Shown: positions 40,959 to 50,325 of the stretch, piece after piece
Layout of the letters: every line of letters begins with the position of its first letter
How positions within the stretch are numbered: position 1 is the first letter of the stretch
NCBI GenBank assembly: GCA_019285755.1
Contig: CP079103.1
Coordinates: 5,799,001 to 5,863,000 of the forward strand
From: Chitinophaga sp. E66
GTDB taxonomy: Bacteria > Bacteroidota > Bacteroidia > Chitinophagales > Chitinophagaceae
Direction of reading: 5' to 3'
DNA: 64,000 nt
The notes under the pieces: model-generated
Seen by the model: only the letters and a program-made list of their open reading frames with translations
Database searches by the model: none
What the model was told of the DNA's origin: nothing
Program-made: the position numbers and the translations under genes

Positions 40959-41087
40959 CCTCCTTAGTCTCAGACCAGCCTATGAAAACCCGAAGAAAAA
41001 AGAAGTACCAAGCGGCGCAGACCGGGATTGCCCGGCCGGCGCACGCGAGGTACGATTCATCAGACAAACGTTAGCGTAATAATCAGC

Positions 41088-42162
41088 ATGAAAAAACATA
41101 TCCTTACCGCCTTCGCCCTCTGTGGTGCAATGGCATCCCTGGCGCAGCAGGCGCCCGAAAAGACAGAACCAAAGCTTACGATCTCGGGCTATGCCGAAGC
41201 CTATTATGTCTTCGACTTCAACAAACCGGATAACCATACCAGGCCGGGTTTCCTTTACAACCATACCCGCCACAACGAACTGAACATCAACCTGGCGATG
41301 TTGAAAGCCAGCTATGTGGCAGACCGCGTGCGTGGCAACCTAGCCATCATGGCCGGTACCTATGCGCAATACAATATGGCCTCCGAGCAGGAACTGATCA
41401 GGCACATCTATGAAGCCAACGTAGGTATCCGCATCGGGAAAGGGTTATGGGTGGATGCGGGTATTATGCCTTCGCACATCGGTTTCGAAAGCGCAATCGG
41501 GAAAGACAATTTCACGCTGACGCGCAGCCTCATGGCGGAAAACTCCCCTATTACGAAGCCGGCGCCAAAATCAGTTGGACGCCCAACGCCAAATGGCTAT
41601 TCGCCGCCATGTACCTCAACGGCTGGCAAAGGATCAAACGTCCGGACGCTAACCAGACCCCTGGTTTCGGTTCCCAGGTCACCTTCAAGCCAACTGGTAA
41701 GGTTACGCTCAACTGGAGCACTTTCGTCGGTAACGATAAACCGGATTCCGTTCGCCAGATGCGCTATTTCAGCGACCTTTATGGTACGTTCGTCTCACGG
41801 ATAAGCTGAGCCTCATAGCGGGGTTTGATATCGGTGTGGAAAAGAAAGGGAAAGAGGTGGACGGTATGAACGCCTGGTACGCCCCCATCCTTATCGCGCG
41901 GTATGCGTTTAACGATAAGATCGCCATGGCAGGACGGTATGAATATTACAATGACGCAGACGGCGTGATCATCGCCACCGCCACGCCCAACGGCTTCCGC
42001 ACCAGCGGTTACTCCCTGAACCTGGACGTAAGCCCCGTCAGCCAGGTGATGTTCAGGCTGGAGGGAAAATTATACAACAGTAAAGACGATATTTTTCTAA
42101 AAGGCGAAACGCCACGGAAGGAAAACTTTTCCATCGCCACTTCGCTGGCATTTTCATTCTAA
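41088..42162 (+). CDS. Outer-membrane beta-barrel porin of the BBP2 (OmpL-like) type in the kdp cluster
   Basis: The ~358-residue protein starts at ATG 41088 with a signal peptide (MKKHILTAFALCGAMASLAQ). The mature part opens with LTISGYAEAYYVFDFNKPDNH, contains NHTRHNELNINLAMLKASY, and ends NFSIATSLAFSF, a barrel-type terminal strand. These are marks of the putative beta-barrel porin-2 family found after kdp genes in Bacteroidota. It may let potassium or another cation cross the outer membrane. Two breaks lie near 41550 and 41797. It follows kdpC by 129 bp and probably shares its transcript. Confidence 0.78.
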
Positions 42163-42204
42163 ATTTCAATGTGGAGCCCTCCGGGGCTTCGCTATATTGA
42201 CACG

Positions 42205-43305
42205 ATGGCACGACAAATCCAACATCCCGGCAAACCGGGGAAAGGCAGGTTCAAGATCTATATCGGTATGAGCGCCGGCGTGGGAAGTCGTACCGGATGC
42301 TGCAGGAGGCGCATGCCATGCTACGCGGCGGCATTAATGTGCAAATCGGTTACATTGAAACGCATGGCCGGAAAGAAACGGAGGCCCTCGTAGCCGGGCT
42401 TCCCGTCATTCCGCGGCGGGAGGCCTTTTACAAAGGCAAGCTGATGGATGAGATGGACCTCAATGCCATCCTGCTGCTGGCGCCGGAATGGGTAGTGGTC
42501 GACGAGCTGGCGCATTCCAACATCCCCGGTTCCCGGCACGAAAAGCGTTGGCAGGATGTACTGGAATTGCTGGATGCAGGCATCAATGTCCTCTCCGCCG
42601 TCAACATCCAGCACATGGAGAGCATCAACGCCCAGGTGAAAGCCATCACAGGCGTGGAGGTGCAGGAACGGGTACCCGACAGCATGCTGCAAATGGCGGA
42701 CGAAGTCGTGAACATCGACCTCACGGCAGACGAACTGATCACCCGGCTTAAAGAAGGGAAAATCTACGACCCCGGCAAAGTGGATACCGCATTGCGTAAT
42801 TTCTTCCAGGCAGAGAAGATCCTCCAGCTCCGCGAACTGGCGCTGAAGGAAGTAGCGTCCCAGGTAGAAAGGAAAGTGGTGGCGGAGGTGCCGCGAAGCC
42901 AACAAATGCGGCATGAGCGCTTCCTGGCCTGTATCTCCTCCAACGACGAAGTAGCCCGAAAGGTCATCCGGAAAACGGCCCGCCTGGCGGCTTATTATCA
43001 TGGCGAATGGTACGCGCTTTACGTCCAGACGCCCCGCGAAAGCACGGGGCGCATCAGCCTGGCGGCGCAGCGCCACCTCATCAACAACTTCAAGCTGGCG
43101 ACAGAATTGGGCGCCGAAGTATTGCAGGTACAGCACGCCAATATCGCGGAAGCCATCATGGAAACGGCAAAGGAGAAGGAGATAACGACCGTTTGCATCG
43201 GCAAGCCACATATCACGCTTTTCGGGATATTGCTAAGAACCAATATCTTTAATCAATTGTTGAAAACATTATCCGCTCACGAAACCGACCGTGATCCTCT
43301 CATGA
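42205..43305 (+). CDS. kdpD: KdpD-type sensor protein (KdpD and USP domains), split form
   Basis: This part (~367 residues) holds the KdpD N-terminal sensor: FKIYIGMSAGVGKS (Walker-A-like loop; one G lost near 42284), YIETHGRKETEAL, WVVVDELAHSNIPGSRHEKRWQDV and a universal-stress-type domain (~245-365: RFLACISSNDEVARKVIRKTARL...ITTVCIGKPH). As given, its frame runs on into the kinase at 43302. In Bacteroidota the two are normally separate, and homologues end in ...DxxILS. Here GTGATCCTCTCATGA (VILS-stop) stands just off-frame at 43291-43305, overlapping the kinase ATG by 3 bp. I therefore annotate two genes. Confidence 0.85.
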
Positions 43306-44991
43306 CCCGGCTCAGACTGAAAACGAAAATAGCCGCCGGCGTACTGTTCCTGTTCGCCATGCTCCTGCTGGTAGGGGTGATGGGATACTTTTATCTCAAC
43401 AAGGTAAACCGTGCCGCCGCCGCTATCCTGGAAGACAACTATGAGTCGGTAGAGTATGCGGGCATCATGTTCCGCAGCGTGGAAGGTTGGGACGGCAGCG
43501 ATTCCCTCCGCCGGCAATTCGAAGCGGCGTTGGAGCAACAGGAAAAGAACGTTACGGAAGCGGGAGAAGCTGCTTTCACAAGGGCGCTCCGGCAGGATTA
43601 TAACGCTTTCCTGGACGGGGCCTCTTCCCGTTTGCCCGCCATCAGGGCCGCTCTTTCGGGCATTATGGACGTCAACATGAAAGCCATCGTTTCCAAGCAG
43701 GAGAAGACACGTAAGACGGCCGACAAGGCGCTGCTGTACATTGCGCTGGTCAGCGGGTTGTGCTTCCTGGCAGGGATCGTGTTCGTGTATAACTTCCCGG
43801 GGTACATCGCTAACCCGATCCGGGAATTGACGGAAGGCATCCGCCAGATCGCCGACAAGAAGTATGAGCAGCGATTGCATTTCCGTTCCGGCGATGAGTT
43901 CGGAGAACTGGCCGAGGCATTTAACAGCATGGCCCGCAAACTGGATGAGTATGAGCATAGCAACCTGGCCCGCATCCTTTTTGAGAAGCAGCGGGCGGAG
44001 GCGGTGATCGGCAGCCTGAAAGACGCGGCCATCGGCCTGGATAATAAGAACGTCATATTGTTCGCCAATGCGGAAGCGCTCCAGCTATTGAACCTCCCTG
44101 AATCCGCGCTGGTCGGTAAGCCGGCGGATGAAGCCGCCCGCCGCAATGATCTGCTCCGTTATCTGCTGAACGAGAAACGCCCCGCTCCGGTTAAAATCGT
44201 TACCGAAGGAAAAGAAAACTTCTTCCTGCGGGAATCCACCGATATCGTCCACAACCGGGAGATCATCGGTCATATCATTACCCTGCGCAACATCACAGCC
44301 TTCAAAGAGCAAGACCTGGCCAAAACACACTTCCTCGCTACTATCTCCCACGAGCTGAAAACCCCGCTGGCGGCCACAGACCTCAGCCTTAAGCTGCTGG
44401 ACGATCCCCGCACCGGCGAACTCTCCGCAGATCAGCGCGAACTGCTGGACGGTATCCGCGAAGACAATCGCCGCATGATCCGCATGGTCAGCGAACTGCT
44501 GGATTTCTCAAAGGTGGAAAGCGGGAACATCGCCCTGCAGGTGCAGGCAGTTCCCCGGCAGACATCCTTCGCTATGCGCTGGAAACCGTTGCACGGCAGG
44601 CCGCTGGCAAGGAAGTGGATATTCATTCGGAGCTCCCCGGCGCTGTGGGACCCGTTCTCGCAGATGCGGAAAAGAGCGCCTGGGTTCTCGTCAATCTGTT
44701 GACGAATGCCATCCGCTACTCCCCGCCCAAAGGCTCCGTGGAGCTAACCGTTAAAGACGAAGGGAAAATGTGTTTGTTCGGCGTCCGTGATCATGGTAAA
44801 GGCATAGACGCCAGCTTCAGGGAAAAGATTTTCGAACGTTTTTTCCGGGTTCCGGAAGCGGAAGGGGGAAAGGAACAGGGCTGGGGCTCGCCATTGCCAG
44901 GGAGTTCATTGAGGCGCAGGGCGGGCAGATCGGTGTGGATAGCGAGCCGGGTAAAGGCAGCTACTTCTGGTTCCGGCTCCCCAAAGCCTAA
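43302..44991 (+). CDS. Sensor histidine kinase of the kdp cluster (HAMP-PAS-HisKA-HATPase)
   Basis: The ~564-residue membrane kinase starts at ATG 43302 (MTRLRLKTKIAAGVLFLFAML). It has membrane segments at ~9-30 and ~148-168, a helical periplasmic domain, HAMP (~170-222: PIRELTEGIRQIADKKYEQRL), PAS (~240-330), HisKA with FLATISHELKTPLAAT, and HATPase with NLLTNAIRYSP, VRDHGKGID and GLGLAIAREFIE. Breaks lie near 44550 and 44880. As given the frame is continuous with KdpD upstream. Its partner is probably the sigma-54-type regulator at 34596. The stop overlaps the convergent hybrid-kinase stop by 3 bp. Confidence 0.88.
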
Positions 44992-47940
44992 CATTTCCTG
45001 ATCTCATCTTCAATCACGACCAGCGCTTCCTTATACAGTTTGATCGCCACCTGGATATCTCCCATCAGCTTATCAGCGGGCGAGTTGGCGCGGATATCAT
45101 CCATCAGGATCATCAGCATATCCACGACGGGGTGCACGCGCAGGACCATCAGGCTGGCATACAACGCTTTGGCGTGCCGGCCCACGGTCTCCCATTGGTT
45201 TCTGTGAGCGGCATCCAGCAAATGATTGAACATCACTCCCGTATTATCTATAAACGATTGCAGGTATTCCAGCATGGCTTGCTGGTCGTTGGCCGCGATT
45301 CCTTTTAAAGGCCGGAGGTCCAGGAGTGGCTTTACGGTCGCGGTTTCCCATCTTTCAGGACGGAAAGGCGCGGTGTCCGCAAACCGTTCGCCGATAACGA
45401 GCAGGATGCGTTGGAACAGATCCTTAGGGATATAAGGCTTCGATACATAGTCGTTCATTCCCGCCAGCAGGCAGCGCTCGCGGTCGCCTTTGAGCGCGCC
45501 GGCCGTCAGCGCGATGATGGGAATGGCCGATCCTCCTCCGCGAATGACGCGGGTGGCTTCCAGGCCATCCATTTGCGGCATCTGGACGTCCATAAGGATA
45601 CAATCATAACTTTTCTCCATGAGCATGCGCACCGCTTCCTGGCCATTTTCAGCCAGGTCTACTTCAGCGCCGGCGCCGGTGAGCGTTTTGATTGCGAGTT
45701 TCTGGTTGAGCAGGTTGTCTTCCGCCACGAGAATGCATTTACCGGTAAGCGGCGGCAATAGCAGGTCATCCGCGGTGGTTGCCTCTGCGATGGTTTCCGG
45801 TACATCCAGCTGGTAGGGAATGGAGAACTCGATGCGGGTACCGCCGCCTGGGTTGCTGAGCACATCGATCGTACCGTTGTGCAGCGCTATCAGCTCCCTG
45901 GTGAGGGCAAGCCCCAGGCCAACACCGCCGTATTTGCGGATATCGCCTTCGTCGAGCTGCGTGAACACTTGTCCCACTTTGGTGCGCATGTCTTCCGGGA
46001 TGCCGATTCCCGTATCGGACACTGAAACGCGGAGGTACACCTGTCGTTCTTCCAGCTGGGTGGAGCTCGCGGCCAGCTTTACTTCTCCCTGGTGGGTGAA
46101 TTTGATGGCATTATCGATGAGGTTGTGAAGTATTTGTTGCAGCCGGCCGGCGTCTCCCAATAAGGGTTCCCGAGATTCTCCTCCATCTCGCATTCCAGCC
46201 GGAGGCCTTTTTCGCTGGCGCGGTCGCCATAGCGGGCGAGCGCCTGCCGGATAATGCCGGCGGGGTCGAAGGTGTTCTTTCCAGGAGCATCTTGCCGGAC
46301 CGGATGCTGGAGAAATCCAGGAGTGCGTTTACCAGCGAGAGCAGATTGTCTGACGCAACCTGTATATGCTGCACGAAATCGCGCTGCTCGCCAGTTAGCG
46401 ATTGCTCTTTCAATAGCTGCGTAAATCCAATAATCCCGTTCAGCGGTGTGCGGAGCTCATGGCTCATGTTGGCCATAAAGTTTTCCATCCGCTCATGCGC
46501 CGCTTCCGCCTTCTTTCTTGCGGAGATCAGTTCATGCTCGCGGGTAATGCGCTGGGTGATATCTGTAGCAACGCCGCAAATGCCATAAACACGGCCTTGA
46601 GGATCGCGGACGGGGAACTTGGTAATATGAAAGTACCTGGGCACGCCGTTGATCTGGATGATGTCTTCCACTTCCGTCGGCAGATCTTTCAGCAGCACGG
46701 CCCTGTCGGTATCCTGGCTGACCTGGGCGCTCATTTTGTCGGGGAAGTCGCGGTCGGTGCGGCCGATGATCTGTTCGGACGGTAGCCCGAAGGTGGTCTC
46801 GAACTGCTTGTTGACGAGCACGTACCGGCCGTTGGTGTCTTTGATGAAGATGATATCGGGTGTTGTGAACAGAATGGATTCGAGCCTTTCATGCAGCGCC
46901 TGCATCTCGCTTTGTGCCTGCTTCAGTTCATCGTCCCTGCGTTTTTCGGCGGTGATGTCTTTCACGATACATTGATAGCCATTGAAGATCCCGTTTTTGC
47001 GCAGCAGGACCACATGTTGTTCTACCCATCTCCTTTCCCCGTTTTTGCGCCGGATGGGGAAGCGGTTGGTAGATTCACGGATGCCTTCGAAGGCCTGGTG
47101 TTCGTAAAACTGGCGGAGCTGTTTCTGTTCGGACACATCCAGCAGATCGAGATATTGTTTGCCAATCAGTTCTTTGGGATGGTAACCGGTGAGTTCCTGC
47201 GCTTTGCTATTGACGTAAGTGAAGAACCCGCCGCGGTTGGAGGTGAAAAGCGTAACGCCGGCGTCTTCGATGAGCTGGCGGTACTTTAATTCGCTGGCGC
47301 GTAGCTGGGCGTCCGCCTTCCCGGCCTTGCGGGCGTTTCTGATAACGCCGGCGAGCCCGCCGAGGAGAACGATCACTGCTATGATTCCGCCGCCGGCGGC
47401 CAGTATGAAAGGCAGGCGGTTGTACCATGCCGGGCCCGTCAGCGCCTCAAGGCGTTCATATTGCACGTTGAGCATGCGGCCGGAAAGCTGCAGGATAGGG
47501 TCCGGACCTACGGGACGGCGCGTCTGGATCATGGCGCCCGCCATTACGGACGATTCATGAGCCGTGCGGACGAGGTACTGGTTAAACACGATCCTGTCGT
47601 AAACGAAAGTGCGGAGGAGTCTACCTGTGCGGTCTCGGCGTCATTACCGGCGGCCAGTATGGCCAGGCTTTCGATGGGGAGCGAAGGCGGGATTCCGACA
47701 GGTCTTCCTTGCTAAGGTGCCCCGTATCTCCCGTAATCACATATCCCCGGGCGGCCGATTCCAGCGCGCGGGCCTGATAAGCTACCTGCTCCAGCAGGCG
47801 GATCTTTCGGTAGTCAGCTTTACCCGTGCGTTCATCCGCATCGAGGCCGCGTCAGACATCCAGGCGCTCCAGATAAACCAGGCAACGGATAGGATGGCGG
47901 CCACAAAAACGAAAATGACAGGGTTGCTGATTCGTTTCAT
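44988..47940 (-). CDS. Hybrid sensor histidine kinase/response regulator (BarA/EvgS-like; frameshifted by sequence errors)
   Basis: The ~985-residue protein starts at 47940 (MKRISNPVIFVFVAAILSVAW). Domains in order: membrane helix (~8-24), a CHASE3-like periplasmic part, second membrane helix (LPFILAAGGGIIAVIVLLGGLAG), PAS (KYRQLIEDAGVTLFTSN), second PAS (LFTTPDIIFIKDTNGRYVLVN), HisKA with NMSHELRTPLNGI, HATPase with NLIDNAIKF and DTGIGIP, receiver domain (DCILMDVQMPQMDG, YVSKPY) and a C-terminal HPt-like helical domain whose candidate His is in GRHAKALYAS. Breaks lie near 47810, 47660, 47600, 46275 and 46165. The signal is unknown. It faces the kdp kinase gene. Confidence 0.88.
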
Positions 47941-48088
47941 GTATGGCATCTCTGTTTCTTGCGCGTTGGCGAAAGGTTATTTCAGCGGCGTTAAATTGGG
48001 CGTATAAGGGGTCGGGATACAATTTACAGAAATTAAACGAACCGGAAGCCCCGCTACAGCTATGTATTTTTTTGCAATATTTTAACCA

Positions 48089-48117
48089 TTTGCTTTATTT
48101 GCATTCTATTAAATTTG
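48089..48117 (+). promoter_or_regulatory. Promoter of the outer-membrane protein gene at 48153
   Basis: TTTG (48089-48092) and TAAATTTG (48110-48117), an exact TAnnTTTG, are 17 nt apart, slightly closer than usual. The -7 box ends 35 nt before the ATG. Confidence 0.45.
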
Positions 48118-48152
48118 CCTGATATTCTTTTTGCCAAGCATTTAAACATATT

Positions 48153-48843
48153 ATGAAAAAATTACTATTAGCGCTGGGTATTCTCGGCTTCTCCGCAACC
48201 ACGTTTGCGCAGGATAAGGTTGCCGGACAAGCCATGAGCAAGGTTCGGCAGAGCAGGGACTTCCTGGTGATCGGATTTTCGTATGACGGCTGGGCATCCG
48301 CGCCCGATGCGGTAAGGACCAAAGGCCTGTCCCGCGGCTTCAACATCGCCCTCATGTATGACATTCCCATCGCGAAGGAGCACTTTAGCGTAGCGCCCGG
48401 TATCGGCTTCACCACCAGCAGCATCTTCCTGGACAAGCAGGTCATCAATATGAGCAACGGCAACTCCAACCAGGTAGAATTCGTAAACTCCGATACTTAC
48501 AAAAAATATAAAGTAGCTACCACCACCTGGAAATCCCCCTGGAATTCCGCTACCGCCAGAATTCAGAGAATGCCAACACCGGTTTCAAAGCCGCCATCGG
48601 CATCCGTGCAGGCATGCTGGTGAACGCGCACACCAAGGGTAAGAACACGCTCGGCGGCGAAAAGAATATCATCAAGGAGCAGAACCGCCGCTTCTTCAAC
48701 CCCTGGCGCTTTGCAGGTACGGCCCGCATCGGGTACGGCAACTTCTCCGTATTCGGTACGATGAACTTCAACCCCTGTTCAAAGACGCCTCCAACCTGGA
48801 TATCAGGCCTTTCTCCATCGGCATCGCCCTCAGCGGCCTCTAA
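48153..48843 (+). CDS. Outer-membrane beta-barrel protein (porin-family, PorT-like fold)
   Basis: The ~231-residue protein has a signal peptide (MKKLLLALGILGFSATTFA, cleaved before QDKV). The mature part has alternating strands: FLVIGFSYDGWASAP, GFNIALMYDIPIA, FSVAPGIGFTTSSIFLD, LEIPLEFRYRQNSEN, AAIGIRAGMLVNAHTKGK, and a terminal FSIGIALSGL. This fits the small outer-membrane beta-barrel family of Bacteroidota (eight strands). No specific function can be read. Breaks near 48533 (TYLEIPLEF) and 48776 (FNPLFKDASNL). It has its own promoter and terminator, so it is monocistronic. Confidence 0.8.
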
Positions 48844-48863
48844 TACCGAAGGATAATCATACT

Positions 48864-48895
48864 AAAAGGGTCCCGGCTTAGCCGAGACCCTTTTT
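48864..48895 (+). terminator. Intrinsic terminator after the outer-membrane protein gene
   Basis: AAAAGGGTC (48864-48872) pairs with GACCCTTTT (48886-48894), and CGGC/GCCG pair inside; the right arm runs into a T-rich stretch. Confidence 0.85.
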
Positions 48896-48923
48896 ATTGG
48901 TCCCAGCCGTTAGTTGAAAACTA

Positions 48924-48937
48924 CGCACTTTAGTGCG
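48924..48937. repeat. Left palindrome of the IS200-like element
   Basis: CGCACTTTAGTGCG is self-complementary around ACTTTAGT and lies 42 bp before the transposase ATG. Confidence 0.6.
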
Positions 48938-48978
48938 AGGGCTTTAGTAATGCGAGAAAATCTATCTAAATTAGGTAG

Positions 48979-49395
48979 ATGATGCGCCATGGTAGCCATA
49001 CAGTAAGCCGATTGACGGTTCATATCGTTTGGGTGACCAAATATCGATATCACGTATTACAAGGAGATGTTCAGCATCGCTGTCGAGCATTGTTGATACA
49101 AATATGCAACGCTGAGGACATTCGGATCTTAAAGGGAGTTGTGAGCAAGGATCATGTCCATATGCATATTGAATACCCCTGCAAACAAAGTGTAAGTGAT
49201 ATTGTAAAGCGATTGAAGGGGTTGACATCGAGGAAGTTACAGCAAGAATTTCCCAAGTTACACTATAGGTATTGGGGCCGTCACTTTTGGGCAATTGGTT
49301 ATGGGGCGTGGAGTACGGGTAATATAACAGACCAAATGGTGCAAGATTACCTGGATCACCACAAGGATGACCAGGTGCTAATGCTGAAAATTTAA
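48979..49395 (+). CDS. tnpA: IS200/IS605-family transposase TnpA (Y1 HUH transposase)
   Basis: An intact 138-residue single-stranded-DNA transposase. It has the Y1_Tnp fold: VHIVWVTKYRYHVLQGDV at the start, the HUH motif in KDHVHMHIEYP, the middle SDIVKRLKGLTSRKLQQEFP, YWGRHFWAIGYGAWSTGNIT, and the probable catalytic Tyr in MVQDYLDHH. It lies in the gap between an outer-membrane protein gene and an enoyl-CoA hydratase gene and has no partner tnpB. Start at ATG 48979; an ATG three bases later (48982) is also possible. Confidence 0.93.
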   Translation: MMRHGSHTVSRLTVHIVWVTKYRYHVLQGDVQHRCRALLIQICNAEDIRILKGVVSKDHVHMHIEYPCKQSVSDIVKRLKGLTSRKLQQEFPKLHYRYWGRHFWAIGYGAWSTGNITDQMVQDYLDHHKDDQVLMLKI

Positions 49396-49405
49396 TGCTG
49401 GAGTA

Positions 49406-49417
49406 GGACTTTAGTCC
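49406..49417. repeat. Palindrome immediately after tnpA
   Basis: GGACTTTAGTCC is a perfect palindrome-like hairpin with core ACTTTAGT, 10 bp after the tnpA stop. Confidence 0.55.
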
Positions 49418-49430
49418 GGCACACCCAAAC

Positions 49431-49451
49431 CTCTGCACTTTCAGTGCAGAG
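49431..49451. repeat. Right hairpin of the IS200-like element
   Basis: CTCTGCACT (49431-49439) pairs perfectly with AGTGCAGAG (49443-49451) around a TTC loop. It could be both the right-end recognition hairpin and a transcription stop. Confidence 0.6.
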
Positions 49452-49479
49452 TATTTTAGTTTATGGATACATGTTTTGA

Positions 49480-50261
49480 TTATTGTCCCGTAAATACCGG
49501 TTTCCGCTTTTCAAGGAAAGCCGTCACCCCTTCCCGGTTATCCGAAGTGTTCCCGCGATCTCCTGGCAGTAAGCCTCGTATTCCAGTGCCGCGTCCAGGC
49601 TTTCGGTCATGCCTTTGGTCAGCATTTTCTTCATGAGCGCTATGGCTTTGGTAGGCGCTCCGGCATAAAATGCCGCTTCCGCAGCTACAACGGCATCCAG
49701 CTCGGCTGCGGGCACCACCTTATTGAGAAGGCCCATATCCTTCGCTTCCGCGGCCGAAAGTTTAGTGGCTTTGGTCGCCAGCTCGAAAGCCCGGTGGTAC
49801 CCAACCGCCCTGGGCAGAAAGTACGACGACCCGGAATCGAGGACCAGCGCAATGTTGATGAATATCTCGATCATAGAGGCCTGGTCTGATGCGATGATCA
49901 CATCACAGGCCAGCGCCAGCGAACATCCCGCTCCCGCGGCCACGCCATTCAGTTTGCAGATAACAGGTTTCGGCATATTGCGCAGCGCCCGGATGATGGG
50001 ATTGTACCGCTTGTGCAGGAATCTCCCAGGTTGCGGGGCTTCCGTCTGCCCCCATGGCGGCTTTCAGATCCTGTCCGCTGCAAAATGCCTTGCCCGCCCC
50101 GTGAGCACCACGGCGCGTACATTGGCGTCTTTGTCCGCCTGCTTCAGGGCGTCCTGTAATTCGTAACTGAGCTCGTCGTTGAAGGCGTTGTATACGTCCG
50201 GACGATTGAGGGTAATTGTGGCGATGTTTTGGTGAACTTCGTACAGTAAGGAGTTGAACAT
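49480..50261 (-). CDS. Enoyl-CoA hydratase/isomerase family protein (PaaG-like)
   Basis: The ~262-residue crotonase-fold enzyme starts at 50261 (MFNSLLYEVHQNIATITLNRPDVYNAFND). Typical parts are AVVLTGAGKAFCSGQDL, then MPKPVICKLNGVAAGAGCSLALACDVIIAS (oxyanion hole and CoA pocket), GSSYFLPRAVGYHRAFELATKATKLSAAEA and the C-terminal EKRKPVFTG. 2-enoyl-CoA hydration or isomerisation in fatty or phenylacetate breakdown is plausible. Breaks lie near 50100, 50045, 50015 and 49550, all single-base losses. The neighbours do not point to a particular pathway. Confidence 0.85.
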
Positions 50262-50325
50262 GGAATGGTTTTTTGCGATAAAAATGAGAACAGCGGCCAC
50301 AGGGGCCGCTGTCGGTATAAAAGTC

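Larger units (their letters stand above)
48905..49465 (+). mobile_element. IS200-like element (single transposase flanked by palindromes)
   Basis: The limits are approximate. The transposase gene (48979-49395) is flanked by perfect palindromes sharing the core ACTTTxAGT: 48924-48937 on the left, 49406-49417 and 49431-49451 on the right. Subterminal hairpins are recognised by TnpA in IS200/IS605 elements. No TnpB/RNA-guided nuclease gene is present, so this is the minimal IS200 type. The exact cleavage sites and target site are not determined. Confidence 0.7.

Noticed and set aside
40982..41075. Short plus-strand ORF (MKTRRKKKYQ...) between kdpC and the porin
   Set aside because: It is a very basic ~30-residue frame with no hydrophobic core or family resemblance; probably chance.
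46100..47940. Plus-strand ORFs across the hybrid kinase
   Set aside because: Antisense shadows in GC-rich coding DNA; the minus strand has complete kinase and receiver motifs.
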